DNA from: an uncultured Bacilli bacterium
GTDB lineage: Bacteria; Bacillota_I; Bacilli_A; RF39; UBA660
Assembly: GCA_910588025.1 (NCBI GenBank)
Contig: CAJUQG010000008.1
Location: 1-42,674, forward strand
Direction of reading: 5' to 3'
DNA: 42,674 bases
In this document: positions 7,053 to 15,908 of the stretch, piece after piece
Numbering within the stretch: position 1 is the first letter of the stretch
Layout: every line of letters begins with the position of its first letter
Notes under the pieces: generated by a model
Database searches by the model: none
What the model saw: only the letters and a program-made list of their open reading frames with translations
Told to the model about the DNA's origin: nothing
Made by a program: the position numbers and the translations under genes

Positions 7053-8726
7053 ATGAATAATAATGATACAAATAATCTTGGAAATAATGGGATGACTCCA
7101 AATAGTTTAGGAGGAACTACACCTTCTTCTTTTGGGCCTGTAAATGGTGGGCTAGAACAACTTGGAGGGGTAAATCCTGTTAATCCACCAATTAATAGTA
7201 TGCAAGGAGAGAATCTTGGTAATTCAACTTTAAATATGAATACGCCACAAAATACACCACCATCTATGATTACGCCAGAGGTACCAACAAATCCTGCTCC
7301 TGTAAATCAAGGTATTAATTTATTGAATACAGATGTTCCTGTTTCACCAGTTCCAGAACCAGAAGTAGCAATGCAACAACCGCAAGATATGGCTAATATG
7401 ACGCTTGGGAGTATGACAGATAATGTAGCACCTATGGCACCAGTGAACAATCCAATGATGGAAAATATGGCACCGACTGCTCCAGTAGATGCAGCATTTA
7501 ATATGGGTTCTCAAACAAATCCTTCTGTTTCTATGAATTCAAATATGAATTCAATTCCCGATGCAAATATGAATCCTATGGGAATGAATTCTATGAATCA
7601 ATCTAATTCGTTTGATATGCTTCAAAGTAATAATAATTCAAGCCCATTTGGAAATACAGGGATGCCTCAACCAACACCAATGGGAGAAAATCCTTTTGCT
7701 CAACCTAATATGGGGATGAATCCAAATATGAATGGTAATGTATTTGGGTCTGTACCAACTCCTCCTGTGGGGAATTTAGATGGTGGTAAGAAAAAAAGTA
7801 AATTAAAATTTTCAAAGACAACTATTATTTTAATTGTGGTTTTAGTTATTGCAATTATTGGTTGTGGAGTTTACCTTATTTTAACTAAGGCGAGTCAAAC
7901 AAAAACAAAAGGAGATATTAGTACCAAAGATCTTGTTTTAGAACTTGGCAAACCTTTATCTACTAATATTACAGATTATGCTTTAATTAGTGGGTTTAAT
8001 GCTTCTACTTGTACATTAGATACTTCTAAAGTGAATACCAAAAGAATGGGAAGTTATGAATATACCATTACTTGTGGATCTACTTCTAAAGCAGGAAGTA
8101 TTGTTTTACAAGATAAGACAGCTCCAGTGGTGGCAGTAAAAGAAGTTATGGTTACACCAGGTACTTTGGTTTCTTTTGAAGATTTTATCGTATCTTGTGA
8201 TGATTATACAGATTGTTCTTATGAGTTTGAAGATCAAAGTCAATCTTTAGAGACGCTTGTTCAAACGGTTGGAGATTATAATCTTAATTTAGTAGTTTCT
8301 GATGATTATGATAATAAAACGACAGTAAGTCTTCATTTGATTGTATCTGATGATGCTCCAGTTAGAAATATGTATTGTACACCAACACCAACTGAAGATG
8401 ATGATTTAAAAGCATCTTTAGAAGTTTCTTATAATTATGGAATTAATACTAGTGATATTTTAGCTAGAACGGAAAAAACTTATTTTTATACGTTTGATAA
8501 TGAAGAAGATTATTTAGCAGTAAAAAATAATTATTCTGAAACAACTGGTATTAATGGAGTAATTGGTCAAACGGTATTTGATGATGAAGAATTTACTATT
8601 ACGATTCTTGTTTCTATGTCTGAAACTGATTTGGGTAATGATTTTAATATGAATCCATTTCCAACAGATTATGAGGGATTAAGACAATTTCATATTGATC
8701 AAGGAATTACTTGTAAAAACCGTTAA
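7053..8726 (+). CDS. Low-complexity N/M/P/G-rich membrane protein with extracellular Ig-like domains
   Basis: A 557-aa protein of unknown function. Residues 1 to about 245 are low complexity, dominated by Asn, Met, Pro, Gly, Ser and Gln, and carry no signal peptide, so this part is expected in the cytoplasm. A basic patch (GGKKKSKLKFSK) and one membrane helix (about 256-280) follow. The outside part holds two bacterial Ig-like domains, with DKTAPVV followed by VSDDYDNKTTVSLHLIV as in DUF5011-type repeats, and cysteine pairs (CDDYTDC). A final domain of about 120 residues, from YCTPTPTEDDD on, resembles the fold pattern of the lipoprotein at 18430. The ATG at 7053 is preferred over 7047 because AAAGGGG is then 7 nt away. 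Confidence 0.65.
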   Translation: MNNNDTNNLGNNGMTPNSLGGTTPSSFGPVNGGLEQLGGVNPVNPPINSMQGENLGNSTLNMNTPQNTPPSMITPEVPTNPAPVNQGINLLNTDVPVSPVPEPEVAMQQPQDMANMTLGSMTDNVAPMAPVNNPMMENMAPTAPVDAAFNMGSQTNPSVSMNSNMNSIPDANMNPMGMNSMNQSNSFDMLQSNNNSSPFGNTGMPQPTPMGENPFAQPNMGMNPNMNGNVFGSVPTPPVGNLDGGKKKSKLKFSKTTIILIVVLVIAIIGCGVYLILTKASQTKTKGDISTKDLVLELGKPLSTNITDYALISGFNASTCTLDTSKVNTKRMGSYEYTITCGSTSKAGSIVLQDKTAPVVAVKEVMVTPGTLVSFEDFIVSCDDYTDCSYEFEDQSQSLETLVQTVGDYNLNLVVSDDYDNKTTVSLHLIVSDDAPVRNMYCTPTPTEDDDLKASLEVSYNYGINTSDILARTEKTYFYTFDNEEDYLAVKNNYSETTGINGVIGQTVFDDEEFTITILVSMSETDLGNDFNMNPFPTDYEGLRQFHIDQGITCKNR

Positions 8727-8742
8727 TATTTCTTATTAAAAG

Positions 8743-8765
8743 CTCTAAGTGATTAGAGTTTTTTT
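8743..8765 (+). terminator. Rho-independent terminator
   Basis: CTCTAA/TTAGAG stem with a 4-base loop followed by seven T. Confidence 0.8.
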
Positions 8766-8819
8766 GTTTCTAGCTAAAATAATAAGAATCTATGATATTA
8801 TTAATAATAGTAGCACAAA

Positions 8820-9542
8820 GTAATATTGGGAGCTGTTTCTTATTTACAACATAGTAAATATGGAAGTATGAGTAGTGTAAGAATTAATAATTATAGTGAG
8901 TATAAAACTGGTTATGCAAATGTATTAGAGCCGACTTGCGGATATACCGGGAAGAATGAAGAATGTAATCAATATGGAAACACAGAAGATATCACAAAGC
9001 CTTGGAATACAAGTGTTGGAAATTTGGGAAGTACCACCGGAAATATTACGGGAATCTATGACATGAGTGGTGGAGCTTGGGAATATGTGATGGGCGTTAT
9101 GGTTTATTCTAATGGAAGGTTAATGAGCGGACGAAATAGTAAAAATAATTCGGGATTTAACGGGATATTTGGTTGTCCAACTTGTGATAGTGATACATCT
9201 GATTTAACTGAATTAACAACAGGAGTTTCTTTTCCGGAAGATAAATATTATGACCAATATCAATTTGCTAACAATGATAAAAATTATCAAAGAAGAATCT
9301 TAGGGGATGCGACAGGAGAGACGGGACCTTTTTCTTTAGCTACTTATGGTTCTCAAATAAGACAAATTAGTTCATGGTATAGTGATGAAGCATGGTTTGC
9401 TTAGAATACTGCTCCTTGGTTTCGTCGTGGTGGAGGAATGTATGTTGGTATGGAAGCAGGAAATTTTAGCTTTTTTAAAGATAATGGGCGTGCTCATATT
9501 TATTTTAGTTTTCGGGTTGTGTTAAGTGTTTCACATGATTAA
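8820..9542 (+). pseudogene. Truncated, nonsense-interrupted second copy of the lectin-like gene
   Basis: Homologous to the 3' two-thirds of the gene at the left edge. Similarity begins abruptly around 8820-8830, at the segment equivalent to EWGVVSYLSHSKYG, with no ribosome site or convincing start, so the 5' part is missing. The frame is intact except for one TAG at 9402-9404. Beyond it the same frame continues with APWFRRGGG... to SFRVVLSVSHD and a TAA at 9540-9542, matching the C-terminal core of copy 1. It keeps its own terminator. It could be a decayed duplicate or a silent donor cassette. A TTG at 8826 opens the first part of the frame but is not a credible start. Confidence 0.8.
9000..9073 (+). 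repeat. 74-bp near-identical block, copy 2 (copy 1 at 399-472)
   Basis: Direct repeat of 399-472 with one mismatch, inside the degenerate lectin-like copy, about 8.6 kb downstream of and in the same orientation as copy 1. Confidence 0.85.
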
Positions 9543-9569
9543 TTGGTTTAAAGAGGAACCAATTTTTTT
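9541..9569 (+). terminator. Rho-independent terminator
   Basis: AATTGGTT/AACCAATT 8-bp stem with an 8-base loop, merging into a seven-T tail. It directly follows the pseudogene. Confidence 0.8.
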
Positions 9570-9599
9570 CTTTTTTCATATGTTATTTTGAGGGATATT

Positions 9600-10691
9600 A
9601 TGAAAAAATTAAAAGTTTGTGTATATGCAATTTCTAAAAATGAAGGCAAATTTGTAAAGCGATTTGTTGAGTCGATGAAAGAAGCGGATGAAATATATGT
9701 TCTAGATACAGGATCTACGGATGATACGGTTAAATTATTAAAAGAAAATGGTGTAGTTTGTGTATCTAAAGAAATTAAACCATGGCGCTTTGATGTGGCA
9801 CGAAATGAATCTTTAAAATTAGTTCCAGAAGATACGGATATTTGTATTTGTGTTGATTTAGATGAAGTTTTTGAAAGTGGATGGAGAGAAACTTTAGAAC
9901 GTATTTGGCAAGAACATGATATCAATTGTTTAAAATATTTATATCATTGGAGTTTTGATGAGTATGGAAACCCAGCAGTGACTTTTCATATTAGTAAAAT
10001 TCATGCGCGAAAGGGCTTTTATTGGAATCATCCTGTTCATGAAGTATTAACGTGTGAAGAGGGTTGTACTTTAAAGGAAGTATTAACCAATGATATCGTT
10101 GTGAATCATTATCCAGATTATACAAAATCTAGAAGTAGTTATTTACCTTTACTTGAGATGAGTGTAGAAGAAGATCCTTTGGATGATAGAAATATGCATT
10201 ATTTGGGTCGTGAATATATGTATTATCAAAAGTGGGATCAAGCAATTCAAACGCTTCATAAGCATTTAACTTTACCGAAGGCTACTTGGAAAGATGAGCG
10301 ATGTGCATCCATGCGGTTTATGGCAAGGTGTTATGCGAAAAAGAATTATATGGAAGAAGCAAGAATGTGGTATGAAAAAGCAATTTTAGAAGCACCATAT
10401 TTAAGAGAAGGATATTTAGAGTTAGCTTTTTTAGATTATGAACAAAAGAAGTATGAATCTGGTTATAATTATGTTAAACAAGCTTTGCAAATAAAAGAAA
10501 AGAGTAATAGTTATATTAATGAAGTGTTTGCTTGGGATTATCATGTCGATGATTTACTTAGTATTTTAGCTTATCATTTAGGATATTATGAGGAAGCGTT
10601 TGAAGCAGTTGATCGAGCATTAAAGATGAATCCAAATGATGAACGATTACAAAGTAATTATCAACTTATGAAACAATTTTATACAAAATAA
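9600..10691 (+). CDS. Family 2 glycosyltransferase with TPR-like tail
   Basis: A 363-aa GT-A-fold glycosyltransferase. It begins VCVYAISKNEGKFVKRFVESM and carries YVLDTGSTDDTV, the nucleotide-sugar-binding signature of this GT2 subgroup, and CVDLDEVFESGW with the DxD-like metal site. From about residue 195 the sequence becomes helical and repetitive (HYLGREYMYYQKWDQAIQTL, YEKAILEAPYLREGYLELAF, ALKMNPNDERL), as in TPR repeats, a common tail for enzymes of this group. There is no membrane helix, so it acts in the cytoplasm; donor and acceptor are unknown. GAGGG precedes the ATG at 9600, making an earlier TTG unlikely. Confidence 0.85.
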   Translation: MKKLKVCVYAISKNEGKFVKRFVESMKEADEIYVLDTGSTDDTVKLLKENGVVCVSKEIKPWRFDVARNESLKLVPEDTDICICVDLDEVFESGWRETLERIWQEHDINCLKYLYHWSFDEYGNPAVTFHISKIHARKGFYWNHPVHEVLTCEEGCTLKEVLTNDIVVNHYPDYTKSRSSYLPLLEMSVEEDPLDDRNMHYLGREYMYYQKWDQAIQTLHKHLTLPKATWKDERCASMRFMARCYAKKNYMEEARMWYEKAILEAPYLREGYLELAFLDYEQKKYESGYNYVKQALQIKEKSNSYINEVFAWDYHVDDLLSILAYHLGYYEEAFEAVDRALKMNPNDERLQSNYQLMKQFYTK

Positions 10692-10716
10692 AAAATAAGG
10701 TTTTGCGCCTTATTTT
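10692..10716. terminator. Bidirectional terminator between convergent genes
   Basis: AAAATAAGG/CCTTATTTT 9-bp stem, loop of 7, A/T-rich on both sides. It serves the glycosyltransferase and the sortase; the sortase stop lies within it. Confidence 0.75.
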
Positions 10717-12269
10717 ATAAGTTTAGCGTGAACAACGAAACGTTGATTGTCACCTGTACAAGTGGATAGGGTAAGAACTTTATCATCTTTAGTTATCTCT
10801 GTTTGAAAGTCAGTGATGCTACGATCCTTTATTAATTTAATGTATTCTAAAAAATCTTCATCGGTTGCAAATTCTGTTTTGATATAATCTGAAGTTTTGT
10901 TTACTTTGTAAATTGAAAAAATTCGCCAATTCATCGTTTCATAAAGTGTATTAAATGAAATGATTAGATTTTCTTCTTTGCTATACCAGCTTTTGTTAGC
11001 TGTTTTATGAAGAGTACCAAACATAATACCACTGTAATACATATTATGACCGTAAATAATTGTGTTTTTTTTAAGTTCTTGATCATCGTTACGATAATCC
11101 ATATAAATCCAACCATTGATATCACTTTGTTTATACAGATTATTTTTTAAATAATAATCATTATCTGTAGCTTGGACGACTGGATAATCAATCTTGGTAT
11201 CATTTACTTTTAACCAACCAACTGTATCAGGATTTAATGTTAAAAGGGACGCGATATAGTGATTTTTAATTTCATATTTGTCAGTGGTAATATTAGTAGA
11301 ACCAGATTGGATTGGGTTATTTTTATTATCATTTATGATTTTGTCGACATTTTCTTGGATGGAATCAATTTTTCTTTCGGCGAAGTAATTTCTTGTTCCA
11401 ACAAAAGCCATGATGGAACCGATAATAATAAAGGTAATAATGCCACATATTTTTATGGTATTGATGATTAATTGTTTAAAGATATTATCTTTTATGTAAT
11501 CATCTGAATAAGAAAGAGAACATTTTAAATGGGCTTTTTTCCAGGTTTTATTTAGTTCTTTTAAATATTCAACTTCTTCTAGCTCTATGGTGTGTCCAGG
11601 AATTTGAATGATAACATTTTTTAAGTGATTTTCTTTTAGTGATTTTAAAAGAAATGATATATCTTCGGAATGAAAGGCATTTACTCGTATGTTTTTTAAG
11701 TAGCGATTTATTTTAGAAAAGGTTGTAAAATCGGTACGGTCTTCTTCGTTCATTGGTAGAGAAATTCTAACATTCGTTTTGTAATATATTTTGGAATATT
11801 GAACTAAATTATTTTCTTGCATAAAATTGCTGATGTAAAAAAATTCACTACGAGTTTCTACTTCAATATATTCTTGGTCTAACATTTCTAACATAAAGGA
11901 AGGGATATTATAACAATTTATTTTGTTAATATATTTAGAGTCGATAATTTGTTCACAAATTGCATAGGTTATGGTTTCGTCATTTTTAATTTCTAATGAA
12001 GTGATAACACTGATTGTTTTAAAAAATGGTAATAGAAAAGAGGTAAGTTCATTATTATCAAAAATGACATTGGTTAAATGTTTCATTTCACATAATTCTT
12101 TTAAAAATAAAGATACTATTTTTTGATTGTTTTGAAGATAATCAATGCCAAAGATTAGTTCATTGTCACTTATAATATTGGTGTTGATTAAATCTTCCCG
12201 CATTTTGCGATGATTTTTATAAGATAGTTTTAAGTTATTATTATCAATGCTAATTAAAACTTTTTTCAT
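10710..12269 (-). CDS. Class B-like sortase with large N-terminal cytoplasmic domain
   Basis: A 519-aa protein. The C-terminal 180 residues are a sortase: VGWLKVNDTKIDYPVVQ, IYGHNM with catalytic His408, LSTCTG with Cys504, and the Arg510 of NQRFVVHAKL; the pattern and spacing fit class B. A membrane helix spans about 269-291, leaving the sortase outside. Ordinary sortases have only a short cytoplasmic tail, but here about 265 residues precede the helix. That part has a leucine/isoleucine periodicity (LTNVIFDNNELTSFLLPFF, LKNVIIQIPGHTIELEEVEYL) but no domain I recognise. It is divergent from a protein with an NPQTG sorting signal, its probable substrate. The ATG has a GGTGAT site. Confidence 0.88.
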   Translation of the reverse strand: MKKVLISIDNNNLKLSYKNHRKMREDLINTNIISDNELIFGIDYLQNNQKIVSLFLKELCEMKHLTNVIFDNNELTSFLLPFFKTISVITSLEIKNDETITYAICEQIIDSKYINKINCYNIPSFMLEMLDQEYIEVETRSEFFYISNFMQENNLVQYSKIYYKTNVRISLPMNEEDRTDFTTFSKINRYLKNIRVNAFHSEDISFLLKSLKENHLKNVIIQIPGHTIELEEVEYLKELNKTWKKAHLKCSLSYSDDYIKDNIFKQLIINTIKICGIITFIIIGSIMAFVGTRNYFAERKIDSIQENVDKIINDNKNNPIQSGSTNITTDKYEIKNHYIASLLTLNPDTVGWLKVNDTKIDYPVVQATDNDYYLKNNLYKQSDINGWIYMDYRNDDQELKKNTIIYGHNMYYSGIMFGTLHKTANKSWYSKEENLIISFNTLYETMNWRIFSIYKVNKTSDYIKTEFATDEDFLEYIKLIKDRSITDFQTEITKDDKVLTLSTCTGDNQRFVVHAKLIK

Positions 12270-12422
12270 GTTATCACCACTTTTATTCTTATTGTACCCA
12301 TATCATATCATAAATTACGTTTTTCTTTGAAGATAAATTTATTACTTTTTAAAGGTATTTTCCGGATAAAAAAAATTTTATATGTAAAAATTAGGAAAAA
12401 GTATAGAAATTTTGTATTTTTA

Positions 12423-12431
12423 TGATATAAT
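12423..12431 (+). promoter_or_regulatory. Extended -10 promoter element
   Basis: TGATATAAT, an extended -10 box, 39 bp before the sortase-substrate gene. No good -35 box, as is usual for extended -10 promoters. The rest of the 200-bp divergent gap is A/T-rich without clear structure. Confidence 0.5.
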
Positions 12432-12469
12432 CAGGTTATAATAATTTTAGAAATTGAAAAGAGGTTTAT

Positions 12470-13135
12470 ATGCTTATGAAAAAGAAAATATTTGGTTTAT
12501 TAGCAATCTTACTAGTGTTGGTTCCTATTCATGTAAATGCAGCAGATGGAATTAGTTACACTGTTTTTGGAAGTGAAGATCAAGCTATGACAAAAACAAC
12601 ATTAAATGGTGCCATTACTTGTCCAAAATCAGCAGATCGTAAAACTGCTACTTGTTATATAGGAGTTAAAGTAAATAGTGGAACTGTAAAAAGTTTTAAA
12701 GTAGAAGGAACTTTAAAGAATTTAAAATATGATTCTTATGAAGATTTAAATGGATGGACAATGAAATCACCTACCATTAGTGGAAAGAATATTACTTATG
12801 AATTTTCTAGTCGTACTGGTGTAACTGGTGGGAATAAAGTAGTTGTTGTTGGGGTAACATATTTAGTTGAAAATCCAGCTGAAGAATGTAGTCTTGAAAT
12901 AAAAACTTCAACTCCTACCAATCCAGATACTCCACAAGGATGTCGTGTTGAAAACAATAAATATTATTGTGAAAATGGTGTAGAATGTTCTAAAGCTGAA
13001 TACGATGAAAAATGTGTTCCAAATAATCCACAAACAGGAAGCTTTGTTCCTTATGTTATTGTTTTAGGTGGACTTGGTGTTGCTGGAGCTTTATATTTTA
13101 CTACTCGTAAAAAAGCAAAAATCTATCATGTATAA
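12470..13135 (+). CDS. Cell-wall-anchored protein with NPQTG sorting signal
   Basis: A 221-aa exported protein. The N-terminus is a signal peptide (KKKIFGLLAILLVLVPIHVNAA). The mature part, about 150 residues, is predicted beta-rich with six or more cysteines, several in pairs near the end (CRVENNKYYCENGVEC). The C-terminus is a sorting signal: NPQTG at 186-190, a hydrophobic helix (VPYVIVLGGLGVAGALYF) and a basic tail (RKKAK). NPQTN/NPxTG-like motifs are the preference of class B sortases, and the only sortase in the window is the divergent neighbour. The function of the mature domain is unknown. A second ATG at 12476 is also a possible start. Confidence 0.85.
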   Translation: MLMKKKIFGLLAILLVLVPIHVNAADGISYTVFGSEDQAMTKTTLNGAITCPKSADRKTATCYIGVKVNSGTVKSFKVEGTLKNLKYDSYEDLNGWTMKSPTISGKNITYEFSSRTGVTGGNKVVVVGVTYLVENPAEECSLEIKTSTPTNPDTPQGCRVENNKYYCENGVECSKAEYDEKCVPNNPQTGSFVPYVIVLGGLGVAGALYFTTRKKAKIYHV

Positions 13136-13140
13136 TTATG

Positions 13141-13167
13141 AGCTTTCGTTTTAGAAAGCTTTTTTTT
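13141..13167 (+). terminator. Rho-independent terminator
   Basis: AGCTTTC/GAAAGCT 7-bp stem with a 6-base loop followed by seven T. Confidence 0.85.
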
Positions 13168-13238
13168 GTGTAATCTTTTTCCTTTTAAATTTATAAAAAA
13201 TGCACGTAGTTGATAAATAATCGTGCTAAATCAAAAAA

Positions 13239-13286
13239 TTCGTTCATATAGTTTAACCGAGGAGGATCTACAACTCTATGAACGAA
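13239..13286 (+). promoter_or_regulatory. Inverted repeat pairing with the start codon of the Ca-type ATPase gene
   Basis: TTCGTTCATA at 13239-13248 is a perfect 10-bp inverted repeat of TATGAACGAA at 13277-13286, which contains the ATG. In mRNA this would form a stem burying the start codon, with the AGGAGG ribosome site exposed in the 28-nt loop. A second, smaller repeat (GCACG...CGTGC, 13202-13226) lies upstream. It could be a translational switch or a protein-binding operator. It does not match any riboswitch I know. Confidence 0.55.
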
Positions 13287-15899
13287 AAAGGCGTGAAATC
13301 AGAAGATGTAGCAGTTTTAAGAAAACAATATGGAAGTAATGAACTTAGTAAAGTAAAGGGGAATGGTTTTTTTAAGTTATTGTTGGAATCCCTTGGAGAT
13401 CCGATTATTAAAATTTTATTGGTTGCTTTAGCAATTAAAGTAGTTTTTCTTTTTCGAGATTTTGATTGGTTCGAAACGTTGGGTATTTTAATTGCCGTTT
13501 TTTTGGCAACTTTTATTTCTACTATTAGTGAGTATGGTAGTGAAGCTGCTTTTCAAAGACTTCAAGAGGAATCTAGTAAAATTCTTGTTAAAGTTATTCG
13601 AGATGGTGTGATAAAAGAAATACCAATTGCTTCGGTAGTCGTGAAAGATTTGGTTTTGTTAAATAGTGGTGATAAAGTACCTGCTGATGGTTATTTAATA
13701 AGTGGTAATTTGAGTGTGGATGAGTCTTCTTTAAATGGTGAAAGTAAAGAAGCAATGAAATATGCGGCGTTATCCCAAAAAATTGCAGTGCAAAATGAAG
13801 TGTACCGGGGAACGGTTGTTATTAATGGCGAAGCGAAAATGTTGGTTACGAAAGTTGGAGACCAAACTTTTTATGGGAATTTAGCTAGAGAAGTTCAAGA
13901 AAGTGAACCAGAAAGTCCTTTAAAAATGCGGTTACGAGGACTTGCTAAAGTAATTAGTCGAATTGGTTATATTGGGGCTTTTTTTGTTACCATTTCTTAT
14001 TTATTTTCTGTAATCGTGTTGCAAAATAATTTTGATTGGACTAAAATTTCTTCTATGTTACAAAATTTTCCTGTGATGATGGATCATTTAATTTATGCTT
14101 TAACACTTAGTGTTACGATTATTGTGGTAGCAGTTCCAGAGGGATTACCGATGATGATTACTCTGGTATTATCTAGTAATATGAAACGAATGTTAAAAAG
14201 TAATGTACTCGTTCGTAAAATGACGGGAATTGAAACAACGGGAAGTTTAAATTATTTGCTAACAGATAAAACGGGAACATTAACGAAAGGAAAATTAGAA
14301 GTAACTGGTTTATATGATGCTAATTTAAAACGCTATCAAAAAGAGGAAGATATTCAAAAGAAACCAAAGTATTATGAAAAAATTTTTGCATCGATTCGTT
14401 TAAATAATTCGGCGATGTATAATGAAGAACAGAAAGTAATTGGGGGAAATTCTACCGATCGTAGTTTGTTAGCTTTTGTTCATGATAGGCCAATTTCGGT
14501 GCCAATTCTTTCAACAATTCCGTTTGATAGTAAAAATAAGTATTCTGCTGTAACGGTTTTAGATGCTCAGCAAGAATTGACTTATATTAAGGGTGCTAGT
14601 GAAAAGTTGATTCCTCATTGTACGAAATACTTAAATGAATTAGGAGAAGAAAAGTTTTGGTTTCATAAGGAAGATGTGCTAGATAAGATGTCTACTTTAA
14701 CTCATGAAGGAAATCGTTTGCTTACTTTAGTTTATCAAAAAGGAAAATTAGAACAGGATTCTTTTCATGATTTGGTTTTCTTAGGCTTTGTTTGTATTCG
14801 TGATGAACTAAGGGAAGAAGCTCGTGAGGGAATCGAAAATATTAAAAGTGCGGGAATTCAAATGATCATGATTACAGGGGATCATAAGGATACAGCAGCA
14901 TCGATTGCAAGGGAATGTGGTTTGGTTACGAGTAATAAGGATTTGGTTATGACAAGTAGTGAACTACAGGCTTATACAGATGAACAAATTGAAGAGTTTA
15001 TACCAAGACTTAGAGTGGTAGCAAGAGCCTTACCACAAGATAAAAGTCGGTTAGTTAAAATTTTACAAAATATGGATCAAATTGTGGGGATGACAGGAGA
15101 CGGTGTGAATGATGCACCAGCCTTAAAAAAAGCAAATGTTGGTTTTGCTATGGGGAGTGGAACTGAAGTAAGTAAAGAAGCCAGTGATATTGTGATACTT
15201 GATGATAATATTTTATCGATTAGCATTGCCATTTTATATGGTAGAACTATTTTTAAAAGTATTCGAAAATTTATTATTTATCAATTAACTTGTAATATGT
15301 GTGCATTAACGCTTTCAATTATTGGTCCTTTTATTGGAGTAAATACACCGATTACAATTATTCAAATGTTATGGATTAATATGATTATGGATACTTTTGC
15401 AGGGTTAGCTTTTTCTTTTGAACCAGCTTTATTAGAAACAATGAAGGAACCACCTAAGCCCAAAAATGAACCCATTATGAATGGTTATATGTATAGTCAA
15501 ATTGTACTTACAGGTATTTATTCGGCGTTGTTATGTATCTTTTTCTTAAAAGCACCTATTGTAAGAGAGTTTATTCGAACAGGGGAAGATTTTAAATATT
15601 TAATGACAGCTTATTTTGCTCTGTTTATTTTTATTGGAGTTTGTAATGCTTTTAATGCTCGTACTCATCGTTTAAATTTACTTGCTCATTTACGTAAGAA
15701 TATTGTGTTTGTGATTACAATTTTGTTTATTTGTACAGTACAAATTTATTTGATTTATCATGGGGGAGATTTATTTCGAACTTATGGACTTACCGCCATG
15801 GAGTTTGGATTTGTTTTAGTTCTTGCTTTTACGGTAATTCCGTTTGATTTTCTTCGAAAATTTGTGATGAAGAGAAAAGGTTTTAAAATTGGGGTTTAA
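13278..15899 (+). CDS. P-type Ca2+-transporting ATPase (PMCA/SERCA-like, P2 type)
   Basis: An 873-aa P2-type ATPase, a membrane pump that exports cations, most likely Ca2+. In order: the actuator motif LNGES, the ion-binding helix VAVPEGLPMMI, the phosphorylation site DKTGTLTKG with Asp330, KGASEKLI in the nucleotide domain, MITGDHKDTA, and the hinge TGDGVNDAPAL. The C-terminal transmembrane block has NMIMDTFAGLAFSFEP, matching the N/D-rich helix 6 of calcium pumps. About ten membrane helices are present and the length is normal. The ribosome site (AGGAGG) is about 12 nt from the ATG, longer than usual, and the start codon lies in the inverted repeat described at 13239. Mn2+ is an alternative substrate. 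Confidence 0.9.
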   Translation: MNEKGVKSEDVAVLRKQYGSNELSKVKGNGFFKLLLESLGDPIIKILLVALAIKVVFLFRDFDWFETLGILIAVFLATFISTISEYGSEAAFQRLQEESSKILVKVIRDGVIKEIPIASVVVKDLVLLNSGDKVPADGYLISGNLSVDESSLNGESKEAMKYAALSQKIAVQNEVYRGTVVINGEAKMLVTKVGDQTFYGNLAREVQESEPESPLKMRLRGLAKVISRIGYIGAFFVTISYLFSVIVLQNNFDWTKISSMLQNFPVMMDHLIYALTLSVTIIVVAVPEGLPMMITLVLSSNMKRMLKSNVLVRKMTGIETTGSLNYLLTDKTGTLTKGKLEVTGLYDANLKRYQKEEDIQKKPKYYEKIFASIRLNNSAMYNEEQKVIGGNSTDRSLLAFVHDRPISVPILSTIPFDSKNKYSAVTVLDAQQELTYIKGASEKLIPHCTKYLNELGEEKFWFHKEDVLDKMSTLTHEGNRLLTLVYQKGKLEQDSFHDLVFLGFVCIRDELREEAREGIENIKSAGIQMIMITGDHKDTAASIARECGLVTSNKDLVMTSSELQAYTDEQIEEFIPRLRVVARALPQDKSRLVKILQNMDQIVGMTGDGVNDAPALKKANVGFAMGSGTEVSKEASDIVILDDNILSISIAILYGRTIFKSIRKFIIYQLTCNMCALTLSIIGPFIGVNTPITIIQMLWINMIMDTFAGLAFSFEPALLETMKEPPKPKNEPIMNGYMYSQIVLTGIYSALLCIFFLKAPIVREFIRTGEDFKYLMTAYFALFIFIGVCNAFNARTHRLNLLAHLRKNIVFVITILFICTVQIYLIYHGGDLFRTYGLTAMEFGFVLVLAFTVIPFDFLRKFVMKRKGFKIGV

Positions 15900-15908
15900 T
15901 ATTTGTTC

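Noticed and set aside
1..9542. Diversity-generating retroelement with the lectin-like genes as variable proteins
   Set aside because: The fold and C-terminal RGG...SFR core fit, but there is no reverse transcriptase, no template repeat, and differences between the copies are not limited to template adenines. The TAG is also not a product typical of AAY codon mutagenesis.
13161..13277. yybP-ykoY (Mn2+) riboswitch before the P-type ATPase
   Set aside because: The conserved G-rich loops of that class are absent; only the simple inverted repeats are seen.
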